A stretch of 64,000 nt of DNA from the NCBI GenBank assembly GCA_019117445.1, contig DWZS01000032.1, forward strand, positions 1 to 64,000, written 5' to 3'. This document shows, one piece after another, positions 45,287 to 54,529 of the stretch. How positions within the stretch are numbered: the stretch's first letter is position 1; every line of letters starts with the position of its first letter. The notes under the pieces are model-generated. The model saw nothing but the letters and a program-made list of their open reading frames with translations. It was not told the DNA's origin and did not search any database. The position numbers and the translations under genes are program-made. This DNA comes from Candidatus Limosilactobacillus excrementigallinarum. Lineage in GTDB: Bacteria > Bacillota > Bacilli > Lactobacillales > Lactobacillaceae.

Positions 45287-45303
45287 CATTGTTGATCATC
45301 TTT

Positions 45304-45633
45304 TTAACGATGACCTACAATTTTTTGCGCTTCATCCGCAAACCGTTCATCAAGTTCATCCGCATTCCGTTCAAAGTCACTAATCCAATTATCGCCACTT
45401 GGTTCGACTTTGCCGACTTTTTCACCCATCACATCAGTCACCTCAAGCGTCCCATCATCCAGCATTTTGACATCATCATAGTGGCCTTCCAATGCTTCAT
45501 CTAGGTAACCTTGTAAAATATCCCGGACCGCAGTCGTAATCACTTCTTCCTTTGTTAGCTCATGACCACGGACCTTTGCCTGCGCAATCTTCATTGCGAC
45601 TTCTTCCATGTTTTCTGGAACATCCAAACTCAT
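45304..45633 (-). CDS. Small acidic cytoplasmic protein of unknown function, 109 residues
   Basis: The protein is strongly acidic and helical in pattern, with MEEVAMKIAQAKVRGHELTKEEVITTAVRDIL and a closing DELDERFADEAQKIVG. It has no signal or membrane helix. The gene stands alone, divergent from a hydroxyacid dehydrogenase gene and upstream of the ABC operon. The start follows AAAGGTGAG. I do not recognise the family. Confidence 0.65.
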   Translation of the reverse strand: MSLDVPENMEEVAMKIAQAKVRGHELTKEEVITTAVRDILQGYLDEALEGHYDDVKMLDDGTLEVTDVMGEKVGKVEPSGDNWISDFERNADELDERFADEAQKIVGHR

Positions 45634-45715
45634 CTTTACTCACCTTTCCTAAAATTGAAATCTTAGGTTTATCATATCATAATAGTAATAACAAACGAAC
45701 GAGGAGAAGTGAACG

Positions 45716-46657
45716 ATGAAAAAAGCTGTATTAATCCCTGCTGACTTTCGTGACGCAGGACGGCAAGTTTTTGAAGATGCGAACATCGAAATGATTGCCG
45801 TTAAAAATGTAGATAATGAAGCATTAATCAAGTATGGTGACCAAGTCCAAGGTGCAGTGGTAATGCTCGATCAAATCAGCAATGACACCTATGCTCAGAC
45901 GCCACAATTAAAGGTCTTATCCCGAGTTGGCGTTGGTTATAATAATATTGATCCCGCTGGTGCAGCAGCCAATGGGGTCTGGGTCACGATTACTCCGCAC
46001 GCCAATTACAATTCAGTTGCCGAAGCCATTTTAGGAGCAATCTTAATGGCTGCGCGCGATACTTACCAACGTCAACAATTATTGCTCGCCGGAAAATGGG
46101 ATCAAGGTCACGCTACTGCTGGTCACGATATTAGTGGTCAAACTTTAGGAATTGTTGGGTATGGCCGGATTGGTCATGCATTAGCCCAAAAAGCAGCCGC
46201 TCTCGGAATGAACGTTGTGATTAATAATGGTGCCCACCATAAGAAGCTCGAGGTCGGTACTGAAGTTTCATTAGACGAACTCTTGGCGACTGCGGACTAC
46301 GTTTCATTAAGTGCTCCCGTAACTAAGGAAACAACCGCAATGATGAATAAGCAGGCTTTCAAACAAATGAAGCCGTCAGCAACGTTGATTAACTTTGGGC
46401 GTGGCCAATTAGTCAACCATGATGATTTAATTGCCGCATTGAAGGATCACGAGATTCATAGTGCCGTGCTCGATGCCTTCCAGCAAGAACCACTCCCGGT
46501 AAACGATGAACTTACCAAACTGGATAACGTGTTCCTGACTCCCCATATCGGTGGTGGCACAATTGATGCGATGGACCGTGGTTGCCATGATGCTGCGAGT
46601 GAGGTTGTGCGCGTCCTACAAGGTCAAAAACCACAGTGGCCAGTAAATCAACTATAA
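45716..46657 (+). CDS. D-isomer-specific 2-hydroxyacid dehydrogenase
   Basis: The 313-residue protein has the nucleotide-binding GIVGYGRIGHALAQKA (about 144-159) and catalytic Arg (LSRVGVGYNNID), Glu (FQQEPLP) and His (LTPHIGGGT) of the family, which includes phosphoglycerate dehydrogenases and hydroxypyruvate/glyoxylate reductases. The substrate cannot be told from motifs. It is distinct in sequence from the paralogue near uxuB. A GreA-type gene follows after 12 bp. The start follows GAGGAGAAGTG. Confidence 0.85.
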   Translation: MKKAVLIPADFRDAGRQVFEDANIEMIAVKNVDNEALIKYGDQVQGAVVMLDQISNDTYAQTPQLKVLSRVGVGYNNIDPAGAAANGVWVTITPHANYNSVAEAILGAILMAARDTYQRQQLLLAGKWDQGHATAGHDISGQTLGIVGYGRIGHALAQKAAALGMNVVINNGAHHKKLEVGTEVSLDELLATADYVSLSAPVTKETTAMMNKQAFKQMKPSATLINFGRGQLVNHDDLIAALKDHEIHSAVLDAFQQEPLPVNDELTKLDNVFLTPHIGGGTIDAMDRGCHDAASEVVRVLQGQKPQWPVNQL

Positions 46658-46669
46658 GGACCTGGGACG

Positions 46670-47137
46670 ATGACAGAAATTTATTTTCAAAAAATGACCC
46701 CTGAGGGCTATCACGAAATTGAGTTACAAATTGAGGAACTCAAGAAAGAGCGCCCAACTAAGATTGCGCGTCTTAAAGCTGCCCGAGCGCTCGGTGACCT
46801 TTCCGAAAACACTGAATATAGCACCGCCAAACGCGATTTGCGGCATCTCGAAAGTCGTCTTCGCTACCTAAACAAACAATTAACCTACGCTAAGGTCATC
46901 CAGCATCAGGCTGGCGGACCCATTGATTTAGGTAGTACCGTCACAATTGAATTCTTGGATGATCACTCTCAGATTACTTATCAGATTGTCGGAACTCACG
47001 AAGCCGACCTTTCAAACCACAAACTGGCCTTTGACTCGCCGCTGGGTCAAGCCATGATGGGCAAAACTGCTAATCTGGTGGTAAATGTTATGGCGCCAGA
47101 TTCCACCTATCAAGTCAAAATTATCACCGTGAAATAA
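46670..47137 (+). CDS. greA: GreA/GreB-family transcription elongation factor
   Basis: The 155-residue protein has the N-terminal coiled coil with the acidic tip (RALGDLSENTEYSTAKRDLRHLESRL, about 41-66) and a C-terminal FKBP-like domain. It rescues backtracked RNA polymerase by stimulating transcript cleavage. It lies 12 bp behind a metabolic dehydrogenase gene rather than in the usual housekeeping context, so it may be a second GreA paralogue. Confidence 0.88.
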   Translation: MTEIYFQKMTPEGYHEIELQIEELKKERPTKIARLKAARALGDLSENTEYSTAKRDLRHLESRLRYLNKQLTYAKVIQHQAGGPIDLGSTVTIEFLDDHSQITYQIVGTHEADLSNHKLAFDSPLGQAMMGKTANLVVNVMAPDSTYQVKIITVK

Positions 47138-47149
47138 TTTTCATTGCAG

Positions 47150-47193
47150 AACGAACGTGACTTTTGTTAAAAAATAGTCACGTTCGTTTTTTT
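47150..47193 (+). terminator. Terminator after greA
   Basis: An ACGAACGTGACT arm (47151-47162) pairs perfectly with AGTCACGTTCGT (47176-47187), followed by seven T residues. Confidence 0.9.
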
Positions 47194-47299
47194 ATTTCAA
47201 AATTCTCATTGCACTTTACAGATCGGTATGTTAGTTTTAAGTCACGAATTATAATTCGAGTTAGTTGTATATTGTTCGTGTTTAAAAGGAGAATTAATC

Positions 47300-48532
47300 T
47301 TGCATTCATTTAAACGTTACGGAATCGCCATTGCCGGAGTCGTTTTCCACTTAATGATCGGCGGCGTATATGCCTGGAGTGTTTTTACTAAACCAATTGC
47401 TCAACAAACTGGTTGGCAAGAAGCGAGCGTTTCCTTTGCTTTTAGTCTCGCCATCTTTTTCTTAGGAATGTCGGCGGCCTTTATGGGACGCCTCGTCGAA
47501 AAATTTGGTCCCGCCACCGTCGGGACCATCTCAAGTATCTTTTATGGTTCGGGAATTGCCCTCACTGGGGTCGCCATCCAAGTCCATCAGCTGTGGTTAC
47601 TTTACTTAGCTTACGGTGTCATTGGTGGACTCGGCCTTGGCTCTGGTTACGTCACGCCCGTTTCCACGATTGTGCGGTGGTTTCCTGACAAGCGTGGCTT
47701 AGCAACCGGCCTGGCCATCATGGGATTTGGGTTTGCTGCACTATTGACTGGTCCGCTGGCACTGCGCTTGATCATGACTATCGGCCTTGCGAACGCTTTC
47801 TATGTTTTAGGACTGTTCTATTTTGTTGTAATGATTATTACCGCACAATTCATTCGTAAACCCCACCCACATGAACTACCTGCGGTAATTGCCAATAACG
47901 CTTCCCGGGTAAGCCTTACTAACCAGTCTATGACTGCCAATGAAGCCGTTCGTACTCGTTGGTTTGCTTGCCTTTGGTTCATGTTTTTCATCAATATCAC
48001 AACCGGGATTGGTTTAGTTTCCGCGGCCTCACCAATGGCCCAAAGTATGACCTCTATGAACGCTGCAGCGGCGGCAGTGATGGTCGGCATCATCGGCTTA
48101 TTCAATGGTTTTGGCCGGCTGGCATGGGCAACCCTTTCCGATTATATCGGTCGACCCCTCACGTACAGCCTGATCTTTATTCTAGATATTATTATGCTGG
48201 TGATTTTGATTTTCTTTAAACAACCGTTCATCTTCGCTGTTGCTTTATGTTTGCTAATGTCATGCTATGGTGCCGGCTTCTCCGTTATTCCCGCCTACCT
48301 TAGCGATGTCTTTAGTACCAAAGAGTTGGGTGCGATTCACGGTTACGTGCTTACTGCTTGGGCCGCAGCAGGAATGGTAGGTCCTGTCCTGCTGTCGTGG
48401 ACTCATCAAATTTTGCATAATTACTACGTGACCTTAATTGCATTCATCATCATTGACTTAATCGCCATGATTATTTCCATCCGGATTCAAAAAGATTTTA
48501 TTACTAATCAATCAGTCGAATCCGTCCACTAA
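47300..48532 (+). CDS. OFA-family MFS transporter (oxalate/formate antiporter-like)
   Basis: The 410-residue protein has about 12 hydrophobic helices and OFA-type segments (LMIGGVYAWSVFTKPIAQQTGW near the first helix, GGLGLGSGYVTPVSTIVRWFPDKRGLATGLAIMGFG near helices 4-5). Family members exchange carboxylates; the substrate is unknown. It starts at TTG, eight bases after AAAGGAGAA, with no nearby ATG giving a complete first helix. Confidence 0.88.
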   Translation: MHSFKRYGIAIAGVVFHLMIGGVYAWSVFTKPIAQQTGWQEASVSFAFSLAIFFLGMSAAFMGRLVEKFGPATVGTISSIFYGSGIALTGVAIQVHQLWLLYLAYGVIGGLGLGSGYVTPVSTIVRWFPDKRGLATGLAIMGFGFAALLTGPLALRLIMTIGLANAFYVLGLFYFVVMIITAQFIRKPHPHELPAVIANNASRVSLTNQSMTANEAVRTRWFACLWFMFFINITTGIGLVSAASPMAQSMTSMNAAAAAVMVGIIGLFNGFGRLAWATLSDYIGRPLTYSLIFILDIIMLVILIFFKQPFIFAVALCLLMSCYGAGFSVIPAYLSDVFSTKELGAIHGYVLTAWAAAGMVGPVLLSWTHQILHNYYVTLIAFIIIDLIAMIISIRIQKDFITNQSVESVH

Positions 48533-48546
48533 TTCTCACTAATATG

Positions 48547-48596
48547 AAAGCAGGGTTAAATGTCGTCTTCTAAGAGACTGCATTTAACCCTGCTTT
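48547..48596. terminator. Bidirectional terminator
   Basis: A 16-bp perfect stem, AAAGCAGGGTTAAATG with its complement, has an 18-nt loop. It lies between convergent genes. Confidence 0.88.
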
Positions 48597-48599
48597 TCG

Positions 48600-49235
48600 T
48601 TATTCATCTGCATCTGCATTTGGCTTCCACATATAGCGGTGAAAGATATTCATTATTCCAATTAAAACCAACAACGCCGTTTCTAAATAGGTAGCGGTAT
48701 CCGTATGATTTGAGATCATCATTCCAATCATAATAATGATTGCCAGAAACAATAATGCCTTCCCGATGAAAGAACTCTTCCGGTAGCACTGAATTATTTT
48801 CTCACGGTGATAACGTTCTTTACTAATTCCTAAAAAGAATGGTTTAACATGTTCACCATACAAGATCGCAACTCCAAAGACGATTGCAAAGAGAATGCCA
48901 CAAACATCGATTATCGAAGAGGAATCACTAATATAATCGAACATCAGAAAGAAGATCCCATACATTATGAAAAATAATCCCCGAAAGATGCTAAAAGCAT
49001 TATAAGCTTTCCCTTGCTCTAAAAATTCTTGAAGATCTTGATCTTCTCTAAGCAACGAATCAATGGAAATTTGATAGAAATCACTAATTTTGACCAGGGT
49101 GTTTAAGTCTGGATAACTTTTTCCCTGTTCCCAGTTAGAAATCGTTTGACGGGTCACATATAGTTTTTTGGCAACTACGGATTGGGTCAAACCGAGCTTC
49201 TTGCGTTGTATTTTGATCTGCGTGCTAAATTTCAT
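48600..49235 (-). CDS. Xre-family regulator with C-terminal membrane helices
   Basis: The 211-residue protein has an N-terminal Xre helix-turn-helix (about 6-60: KIQRKKLGLTQSVVAKKLYVTRQTISNWEQGKSYPDLNTL) and four hydrophobic helices in about 80-200. The DNA-binding domain thus sits at the membrane. Such proteins may sense envelope state or a membrane ligand; the target is unknown and no partner gene is adjacent. The start follows GGGAGAAG. Confidence 0.85.
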   Translation of the reverse strand: MKFSTQIKIQRKKLGLTQSVVAKKLYVTRQTISNWEQGKSYPDLNTLVKISDFYQISIDSLLREDQDLQEFLEQGKAYNAFSIFRGLFFIMYGIFFLMFDYISDSSSIIDVCGILFAIVFGVAILYGEHVKPFFLGISKERYHREKIIQCYRKSSFIGKALLFLAIIIMIGMMISNHTDTATYLETALLVLIGIMNIFHRYMWKPNADADE

Positions 49236-49336
49236 TCTGCTTCTCCCTTTGGATTTTGAAAAAAGTATAACTGAAGAAATCCTGGGAGTCTAGCAAGCCT
49301 TATTTGCATCGTTGGTTTAACAGAGTTTGCAGATAT

Positions 49337-49367
49337 AAAAAAGCATCCAGTAATTAATACTGAATGC
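49337..49367 (-). terminator. Terminator after the macro-domain gene
   Basis: On the minus strand GCATTCAGTA pairs with TACTGGATGC (one wobble) around a 5-nt loop, followed by six T residues. Confidence 0.8.
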
Positions 49368-49378
49368 AATATATTGAG

Positions 49379-49894
49379 CTATGGAAGTCGATGTTCAACC
49401 TGGTCTTGATATGCCTGAAAAGTCTTCGTGTCAAAACAAACCATCGTCACTTCACGAATATTTCGCGCTTTAACCATAAACTTTTGAATTGTCTGCACCG
49501 CGATTGCTGCCGCCTTTCCAAGTGGATAAGCGTACACCCCAGTACTAATCGAAGGAAAAGCCACCGTCTGACAGCCGTACCGATCAGCCAATCGCAAACT
49601 GTTTTGATACGAATTAGCGAGCAGCTGGGGCTCTCCAGAATAGCCGCCTCGCCAGATCGGCCCGGGCGTATGAATGATGTATTTAGCAGGCAAGTTAAAG
49701 CCACTGGTAATCCGGGCCTCACCTGTTGGACACCCATGAAATTTCTCACAAGCAGCATACAAAGCTGGACCAGCGGCCCGGTGGATTGCACCATCAACAC
49801 CTCCACCACCCATTAGTGTCGTATTAGCAGCATTCACAATCGCATCACCCTGAAATTGGGTAATATCCCCCTGAATAACTTTCAATTGTTTCAT
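49379..49894 (-). CDS. Macro-domain protein, ADP-ribose hydrolase type
   Basis: The 171-residue single macro domain has LKVIQGDITQFQGDAIVNAANTTLMGGGGVDGAIHRAAG, the ADP-ribose pocket of MacroD/YmdB-type enzymes, and FPSISTGVYAYPLGKAAAIA. Members remove O-acetyl-ADP-ribose or ADP-ribose from proteins. The start at 49894 (MKQLKV) is preferred, with TGAGGATGAG upstream; in-frame ATG codons lie five and three codons earlier. Confidence 0.92.
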   Translation of the reverse strand: MKQLKVIQGDITQFQGDAIVNAANTTLMGGGGVDGAIHRAAGPALYAACEKFHGCPTGEARITSGFNLPAKYIIHTPGPIWRGGYSGEPQLLANSYQNSLRLADRYGCQTVAFPSISTGVYAYPLGKAAAIAVQTIQKFMVKARNIREVTMVCFDTKTFQAYQDQVEHRLP

Positions 49895-49942
49895 GTAGCT
49901 CATCCTCATCAGTGACTAATCGATTATTTCCTGGGAAATAAT

Positions 49943-51841
49943 TTACCAAATATTAACCCGTTCTTCTGCTGATTTCCACATTGGGTCACCTTCATGAATA
50001 TCAAAGACTTTAAAGAATTCATCTTGATTTTGCGCTTGAACGTTGGCCCGTAATTTGTTTGGCGCATGCACATCAATTGATAGTAACAATTGCATATATT
50101 GCGTGGTGGCCTTCATCCGCCAAATCCGTGCCCAGTTAATAAAGAATTCTTGTCCTGAATAATCTGCTTCTTCTTGAGCGGCAGCGAGTGCGCAACTTAA
50201 TCCACCACCATCCGCAATATTTTCAGAAACCGTTAATTTACCATTCACTTTTTGACCAGCAAACGGCAAACCATTAAATTCATCAATCATCTTCTGCGCT
50301 AGCTTTTGGAAGTGTTCCGTGTCTTCATTGGTCCACCAATTATTGAGGTTCCCATATTCATCAAACAAAGCCCCATTATTATCAAAAGCGTGGGAAATTT
50401 CATGCGCAATTACCGCACCGATCCCACCATAATTTTCACTACTGGTCTGCTTTAAGCTATAGAACGGTGCCTGCAGAATTGCCGCTGGAAATACAATGAT
50501 ATTTTTAAATGGATGGTAGTAAGCGTTCACGGTTGCAGCACTCATTTCCCACCGAAGTCGATCTACCGGTTGGTTCCACCGACTGAAGAGTTCCTGGTTG
50601 GCAACTACCCCCAATTGGTTGACATTCTCAAGGAGGCTTTCACGCGGATCAACCATCAAATGATTGTATAAGTCCGGAATTTGGTCTGGATAGCCAACCT
50701 GAATCCCTAAATGATTTAATTTAGTAATAGCTTTTTGCTTAGTTGTTTCACCAAGCCATTCATTATGCGCTAGACGCTGCTTATAAACGTCCACCATTTG
50801 CTTAACCATATGGGTAACATCTGCTTTAGCGGTCTCACCAAAGTATTTACGACCATAGTAATCACCAACTACTTGGCTAAAAATTCCCCGGGTCAGATAG
50901 AAAGCAAATTTTCGGTGGTTAACTGGTTTTTTACTGCCGGATAGTGCCCGACTATATTCACCACTAATGGTACGCAACTCATCCGTGAGCAGGCCTGCCT
51001 GTCCCAGAACTTCGTTGACAATCAACCAGCTCTTAAAAATTGCAAAGTGATCTTTTAAAATTTGATCTAACGCCGCCAGATACTTTGGCTCAGTCACAAT
51101 CACCTTCTCTGGCTGTGTACCGATTAACTCACTAATGACTTTTGCCAGATCAAGTTGATTAGTGTGCGCCGCAAATTCCGCTAAACTCTGCGGATTATAC
51201 ATTTTACTATAATCGGCACTCTCTTCCGCACTTTTGACATTCGGAACCAGTAACGAATCAAATTGAATTGTTTCATCAATTAAATTATCCGCTTGTTCCT
51301 CGTCATACCCCACTTTTTGCAGAAGCTTCTTCGTCATAATCGACCATTGCTTCAGTAAAACTGGTCCCTGGGGATTATCTTTATCATAATAATTCTTTTC
51401 TGGGAGAATTAAACCTGGCGCAGCCGCAAACAGTGCATAGACCGTGGCATTTTTCATATCTGCATCAATGTCAAAGGAGACCGGTGATGCGGAGCCTTCC
51501 AAAATGAATTGCGACCAATGTTTTTGGTAATCCGCATAACTAGAAAGCTTGGTAAATTGTTCTAGTCGTTTCTGGAGTGGCGCTACCCCTTCCTGATCAC
51601 GCCGAGCAAAATCCTTGGCCAGCTGATACAGTTTCACCGCTTCTTGTAATCGACTATCCTGCGGCATCGTTTGCGTAAATTGATCAAAATCATCCATTAA
51701 TTGCCGGTCAATGGCGTCAACTAAATCATTAAATCCCCCCGTAGCTGGCTTATCTTCAGGGATTTTAGCAGTTTTTAGCCACTCACCATTCACCGCCTCA
51801 TATAAATCATTTTTGATTTCTGCTTGATTAATCGAATCCAT
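49943..51841 (-). CDS. pepO: M13-family neutral endopeptidase PepO
   Basis: The 632-residue zinc metallopeptidase has the HExxH motif in IGAVIAHEISHAFDNNGALFD (about 479-483), the third-ligand motif NIADGGGLSCAL and the substrate-binding NAYYHPFKNIIVFPAAIL. It lacks the membrane anchor of animal neprilysins and is cytoplasmic as in other lactobacilli, where it degrades oligopeptides. It lies 41 bp behind the MoxR-VWA cassette. The start follows AAAGGAG. Confidence 0.95.
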   Translation of the reverse strand: MDSINQAEIKNDLYEAVNGEWLKTAKIPEDKPATGGFNDLVDAIDRQLMDDFDQFTQTMPQDSRLQEAVKLYQLAKDFARRDQEGVAPLQKRLEQFTKLSSYADYQKHWSQFILEGSASPVSFDIDADMKNATVYALFAAAPGLILPEKNYYDKDNPQGPVLLKQWSIMTKKLLQKVGYDEEQADNLIDETIQFDSLLVPNVKSAEESADYSKMYNPQSLAEFAAHTNQLDLAKVISELIGTQPEKVIVTEPKYLAALDQILKDHFAIFKSWLIVNEVLGQAGLLTDELRTISGEYSRALSGSKKPVNHRKFAFYLTRGIFSQVVGDYYGRKYFGETAKADVTHMVKQMVDVYKQRLAHNEWLGETTKQKAITKLNHLGIQVGYPDQIPDLYNHLMVDPRESLLENVNQLGVVANQELFSRWNQPVDRLRWEMSAATVNAYYHPFKNIIVFPAAILQAPFYSLKQTSSENYGGIGAVIAHEISHAFDNNGALFDEYGNLNNWWTNEDTEHFQKLAQKMIDEFNGLPFAGQKVNGKLTVSENIADGGGLSCALAAAQEEADYSGQEFFINWARIWRMKATTQYMQLLLSIDVHAPNKLRANVQAQNQDEFFKVFDIHEGDPMWKSAEERVNIW

Positions 51842-51882
51842 TGTCTTCGCTCCTTTGACTTTCTTCTTTTAATTATACCGAA

Positions 51883-52173
51883 TCATCCCTCAAATGGTCG
51901 CAACAATTCCCGTTTAGCGGCCGCTGAAAACCACCGATCATGCATGCCGACTAGTTGGCTGACTGCTTGGTAATTATCTAACTTAATACGGCCTTGAATA
52001 AGATCGCTTTGTTGAAGTGCCCGTGCCATCTGAACCACCGATGTAGTCACCGGATTTTGATATAACTGGTTTGGTTCTTCATCCCAATCTAACCATAATA
52101 ATTTTTTAGCTTGTCGATACTCAATGTCATTCTCCATTACCATTTGTAGATAACGTGGTGCCAATAGTGTCAT
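51883..52173 (-). CDS. Small protein of MoxR-VWA cassette, unknown function, 96 residues
   Basis: The protein begins MTLLAPRYLQMVMENDIEYRQAKKLLWLDWDEEPNQLYQ and has no signal or membrane helix. Its ATG directly follows the TAA of the VWA gene, with GGAGG inside the end of that gene, so it is translated in step with it. Function is unknown; position suggests it assists the AAA/VWA pair. Confidence 0.65.
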   Translation of the reverse strand: MTLLAPRYLQMVMENDIEYRQAKKLLWLDWDEEPNQLYQNPVTTSVVQMARALQQSDLIQGRIKLDNYQAVSQLVGMHDRWFSAAAKRELLRPFEG

Positions 52174-53358
52174 TTAGTGTTCCTCCAATCGACTGACCAG
52201 CGTTGGAATATTCGTGACAGATAATGGTGTCGTGCTCGTTAACAACCACAGAACCCTTTGATAACCATGATTATTAATGGTCGATTCACCCCAGCCGTCA
52301 GTAATTATAATAATTGGTATTTGTCTATTAACCCGTTGTTGATCTAAATAGTCGAAGACCGCCTGATAGCTGGTTCCGCCACCACCATAACGAAGCGGCT
52401 CCATGGGATGACTTCGACTAACTAATTCTGGTTCTCGTTGTACTTTTGCATCAAACACACCAACCATTAGTTCTAACCCAGCACGCTTGGCCAACTGGTT
52501 CACCAGTTCAATGCTTCGACTCACCGTTTCGTTACTCATTGAACCAGACTGGTCAATAAAAACCATTAATCTGGTTACTAACCGCGTGATGTGTCCCGGC
52601 AATTCTAACCGTTGGGGTTGTCGCCGATTAAATCGTGACCTTGTCACCCGATTACCATGCGGAATTTGTTCAATCAAACGCCAAAATGCTTTGATGGCAG
52701 GTAACTCGTACTGCCGATTTGTATCAGTCAAAGTCGCTCTTAGGGACTGCGGTAATAATCCCCGTTGTTGGGTCGTTAACCGGGCCTGACTTTGCTGAAC
52801 TAAGCGTTGCATTCGACCAGTACGAATTAATTGGTTTCCAGGTTGAAACCATCCCCAATGCATACCATGCGAATTTTTAAAATGGCCCTGTTGCATTGCC
52901 CTTTGCAAGCGCCGTTGTTGATTAACGTCTAAGTGCCGGAGGATTTGTAAATAATAGCTCGAATCTTGGTTTGACTTTAAGGGAAGACGTAAAATCTGGC
53001 TCATCTCCTCCAAGGTCGCTGTACCAGTTGGTGCATTGGTAAGATACTGGTTAACGGCAATGTCACATGCCAAACTAACTCGCTCCTGGTCATCACTAGT
53101 CGCATAGCGTACTGGATGTTGCCAAACAATATGCAGTGCTTGGTGTTTCAGTAACTGAATGAGTTCATCCATCCGCAACCGTTTAATTCGCGCTGCCGTT
53201 CCTTGTAAAACAAGGCGATCATGCCGCCAAACTAATTCGATTGCCTGCGCACCACGCTCGCTCATTTCCCGGGAAATATTTATCAAAACTTCCCCCATTA
53301 ACGGATCCTGATGGAGTAACTCAATCATCGCTTGCGAAAGCCGCTGGTTTGCATCCAT
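52174..53358 (-). CDS. VWA-domain protein with degenerate metallopeptidase-like N-terminus
   Basis: The protein has about 394 residues. The N-terminal half resembles the putative metallopeptidase domain that precedes VWA-like domains (DUF2201 type), but its HExxH site reads HQALH, followed by QHPVR, so the catalytic Glu is replaced by Gln (about residues 72-76). The C-terminal half is a VWA domain with a full MIDAS: DQSGS in MVFIDQSGSMSN, the Thr in GGGTSYQAV and the Asp in IIITDGWGES. Together with MoxR it probably forms a metal- or protein-remodelling complex. The ATG at 53358 follows AAGGTG; a GTG three codons earlier is an alternative. Confidence 0.8.
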   Translation of the reverse strand: MDANQRLSQAMIELLHQDPLMGEVLINISREMSERGAQAIELVWRHDRLVLQGTAARIKRLRMDELIQLLKHQALHIVWQHPVRYATSDDQERVSLACDIAVNQYLTNAPTGTATLEEMSQILRLPLKSNQDSSYYLQILRHLDVNQQRRLQRAMQQGHFKNSHGMHWGWFQPGNQLIRTGRMQRLVQQSQARLTTQQRGLLPQSLRATLTDTNRQYELPAIKAFWRLIEQIPHGNRVTRSRFNRRQPQRLELPGHITRLVTRLMVFIDQSGSMSNETVSRSIELVNQLAKRAGLELMVGVFDAKVQREPELVSRSHPMEPLRYGGGGTSYQAVFDYLDQQRVNRQIPIIIITDGWGESTINNHGYQRVLWLLTSTTPLSVTNIPTLVSRLEEH

Positions 53359-53368
53359 TTGTTTCACC

Positions 53369-54526
53369 TTACTTCACCGCGATTTTTTGCAATAATTGAT
53401 AAAAGTCTTTAAATTCACTCTGACCAGCTACCGCTTGTTGATAGATTTGCGTCAAGAGTTCTGGATCGTTGTGCGTTATTTGGGCAAATTGTTGGGCAAT
53501 GGCATATTGGCCATCCGCACTGACCAATGATAAGTATTGAGTCAGTCTTTTTAAATATTGACTATCCATCAACTGATCATGACCCTTTTTTATCATTTTA
53601 ATTAACAGCTGGACCCTATCAGCATCACTTATCTTTTTAAATGCTTCAGTTTCATCTTTAGAAACTAGCTTTTCAACTGTCAACCGGCTCCCGTGGTTCA
53701 AAACATAATCAGCAAACGCCGTTCCAACTTCAACCCCAAGATCACCGCTGAAAACATCAGCCATCAGGGTTGCACGCTTCTGCTGATCTAATTTTAATAA
53801 TTGCGTAAGGTTCCTGGAGACTCGTTCCCATGAACGCGGGGTTGGGTAGAGATCACCATTCTGGGGACCATTAAAATACGTTGGATGGTCTTGTAAATAC
53901 TGTTGAACAATCGGCTGAATCTGCGGCGCTCCTTGCTGATTCAGCTCATTAGCCCACTGTTGCCAATCAGCCAACGAAGCCGCCATCTCTAATCGTACTG
54001 TCCGGTCCTTAATTGCATCATCCGCAGGAGTAACTGCATAATCAGCATGGGCAAAGTTAGTCATCGTGGCATCTGGGTTTTCCGCAATTATGATCCGTAC
54101 TTGTTGGGGTAATTGGAGGCTATTAATCTGTCGTTGCAAAACCAAGTTCATTAGTTCGGCTTGCACCGCTGCAGTTCCCCGGTTAAATTCATCCAAGAAC
54201 CAAATAATGGGCTGATTTGGTTTTTGTTCAGCCTGTTGAATAATTTTAATAAGTGTTTCTGAATATCCATACTGAACGTTAGCGAGCGTCCCATAACTAG
54301 TGGTTTTGACAAATGCTTCATCACGCAGTGGCGGCACCGGAATGGCTAAATCACCTTTTTCACTCAAACTAACCACCGTCGTGAATAACTTGGCATTTAA
54401 TTCTGCGGCAACTTCATTGACGAGGGCTGACTTACCAATTCCCGCCTCACCGACAATATTGGGAACGTTGTCGGCCGCTAAAACTACTTTGACTGCTTCT
54501 TTCATTGCCTGATAACTTAATGCCAC
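53369..54526 (-). CDS. MoxR-type AAA+ ATPase
   Basis: The 385-residue protein has Walker A GEAGIGKS (26-33), Walker B IIWFLDEFNRG and a sensor-type IIAENPDATMTNFAHADYAVTPA, as in MoxR-branch AAA+ ATPases. Such ATPases work as chaperones together with VWA proteins; the VWA gene follows directly. It starts at GTG, nine bases after GGAGG. It follows the DNA glycosylase gene by 3 bp. Confidence 0.87.
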   Translation of the reverse strand: MALSYQAMKEAVKVVLAADNVPNIVGEAGIGKSALVNEVAAELNAKLFTTVVSLSEKGDLAIPVPPLRDEAFVKTTSYGTLANVQYGYSETLIKIIQQAEQKPNQPIIWFLDEFNRGTAAVQAELMNLVLQRQINSLQLPQQVRIIIAENPDATMTNFAHADYAVTPADDAIKDRTVRLEMAASLADWQQWANELNQQGAPQIQPIVQQYLQDHPTYFNGPQNGDLYPTPRSWERVSRNLTQLLKLDQQKRATLMADVFSGDLGVEVGTAFADYVLNHGSRLTVEKLVSKDETEAFKKISDADRVQLLIKMIKKGHDQLMDSQYLKRLTQYLSLVSADGQYAIAQQFAQITHNDPELLTQIYQQAVAGQSEFKDFYQLLQKIAVK

Positions 54527-54529
54527 GTA

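Noticed and set aside
49923..49942. Hairpin ATTATTTC/GAAATAAT behind pepO as a terminator
   Set aside because: It is AT-rich, has a very small loop and no T-tract follows on the minus strand.
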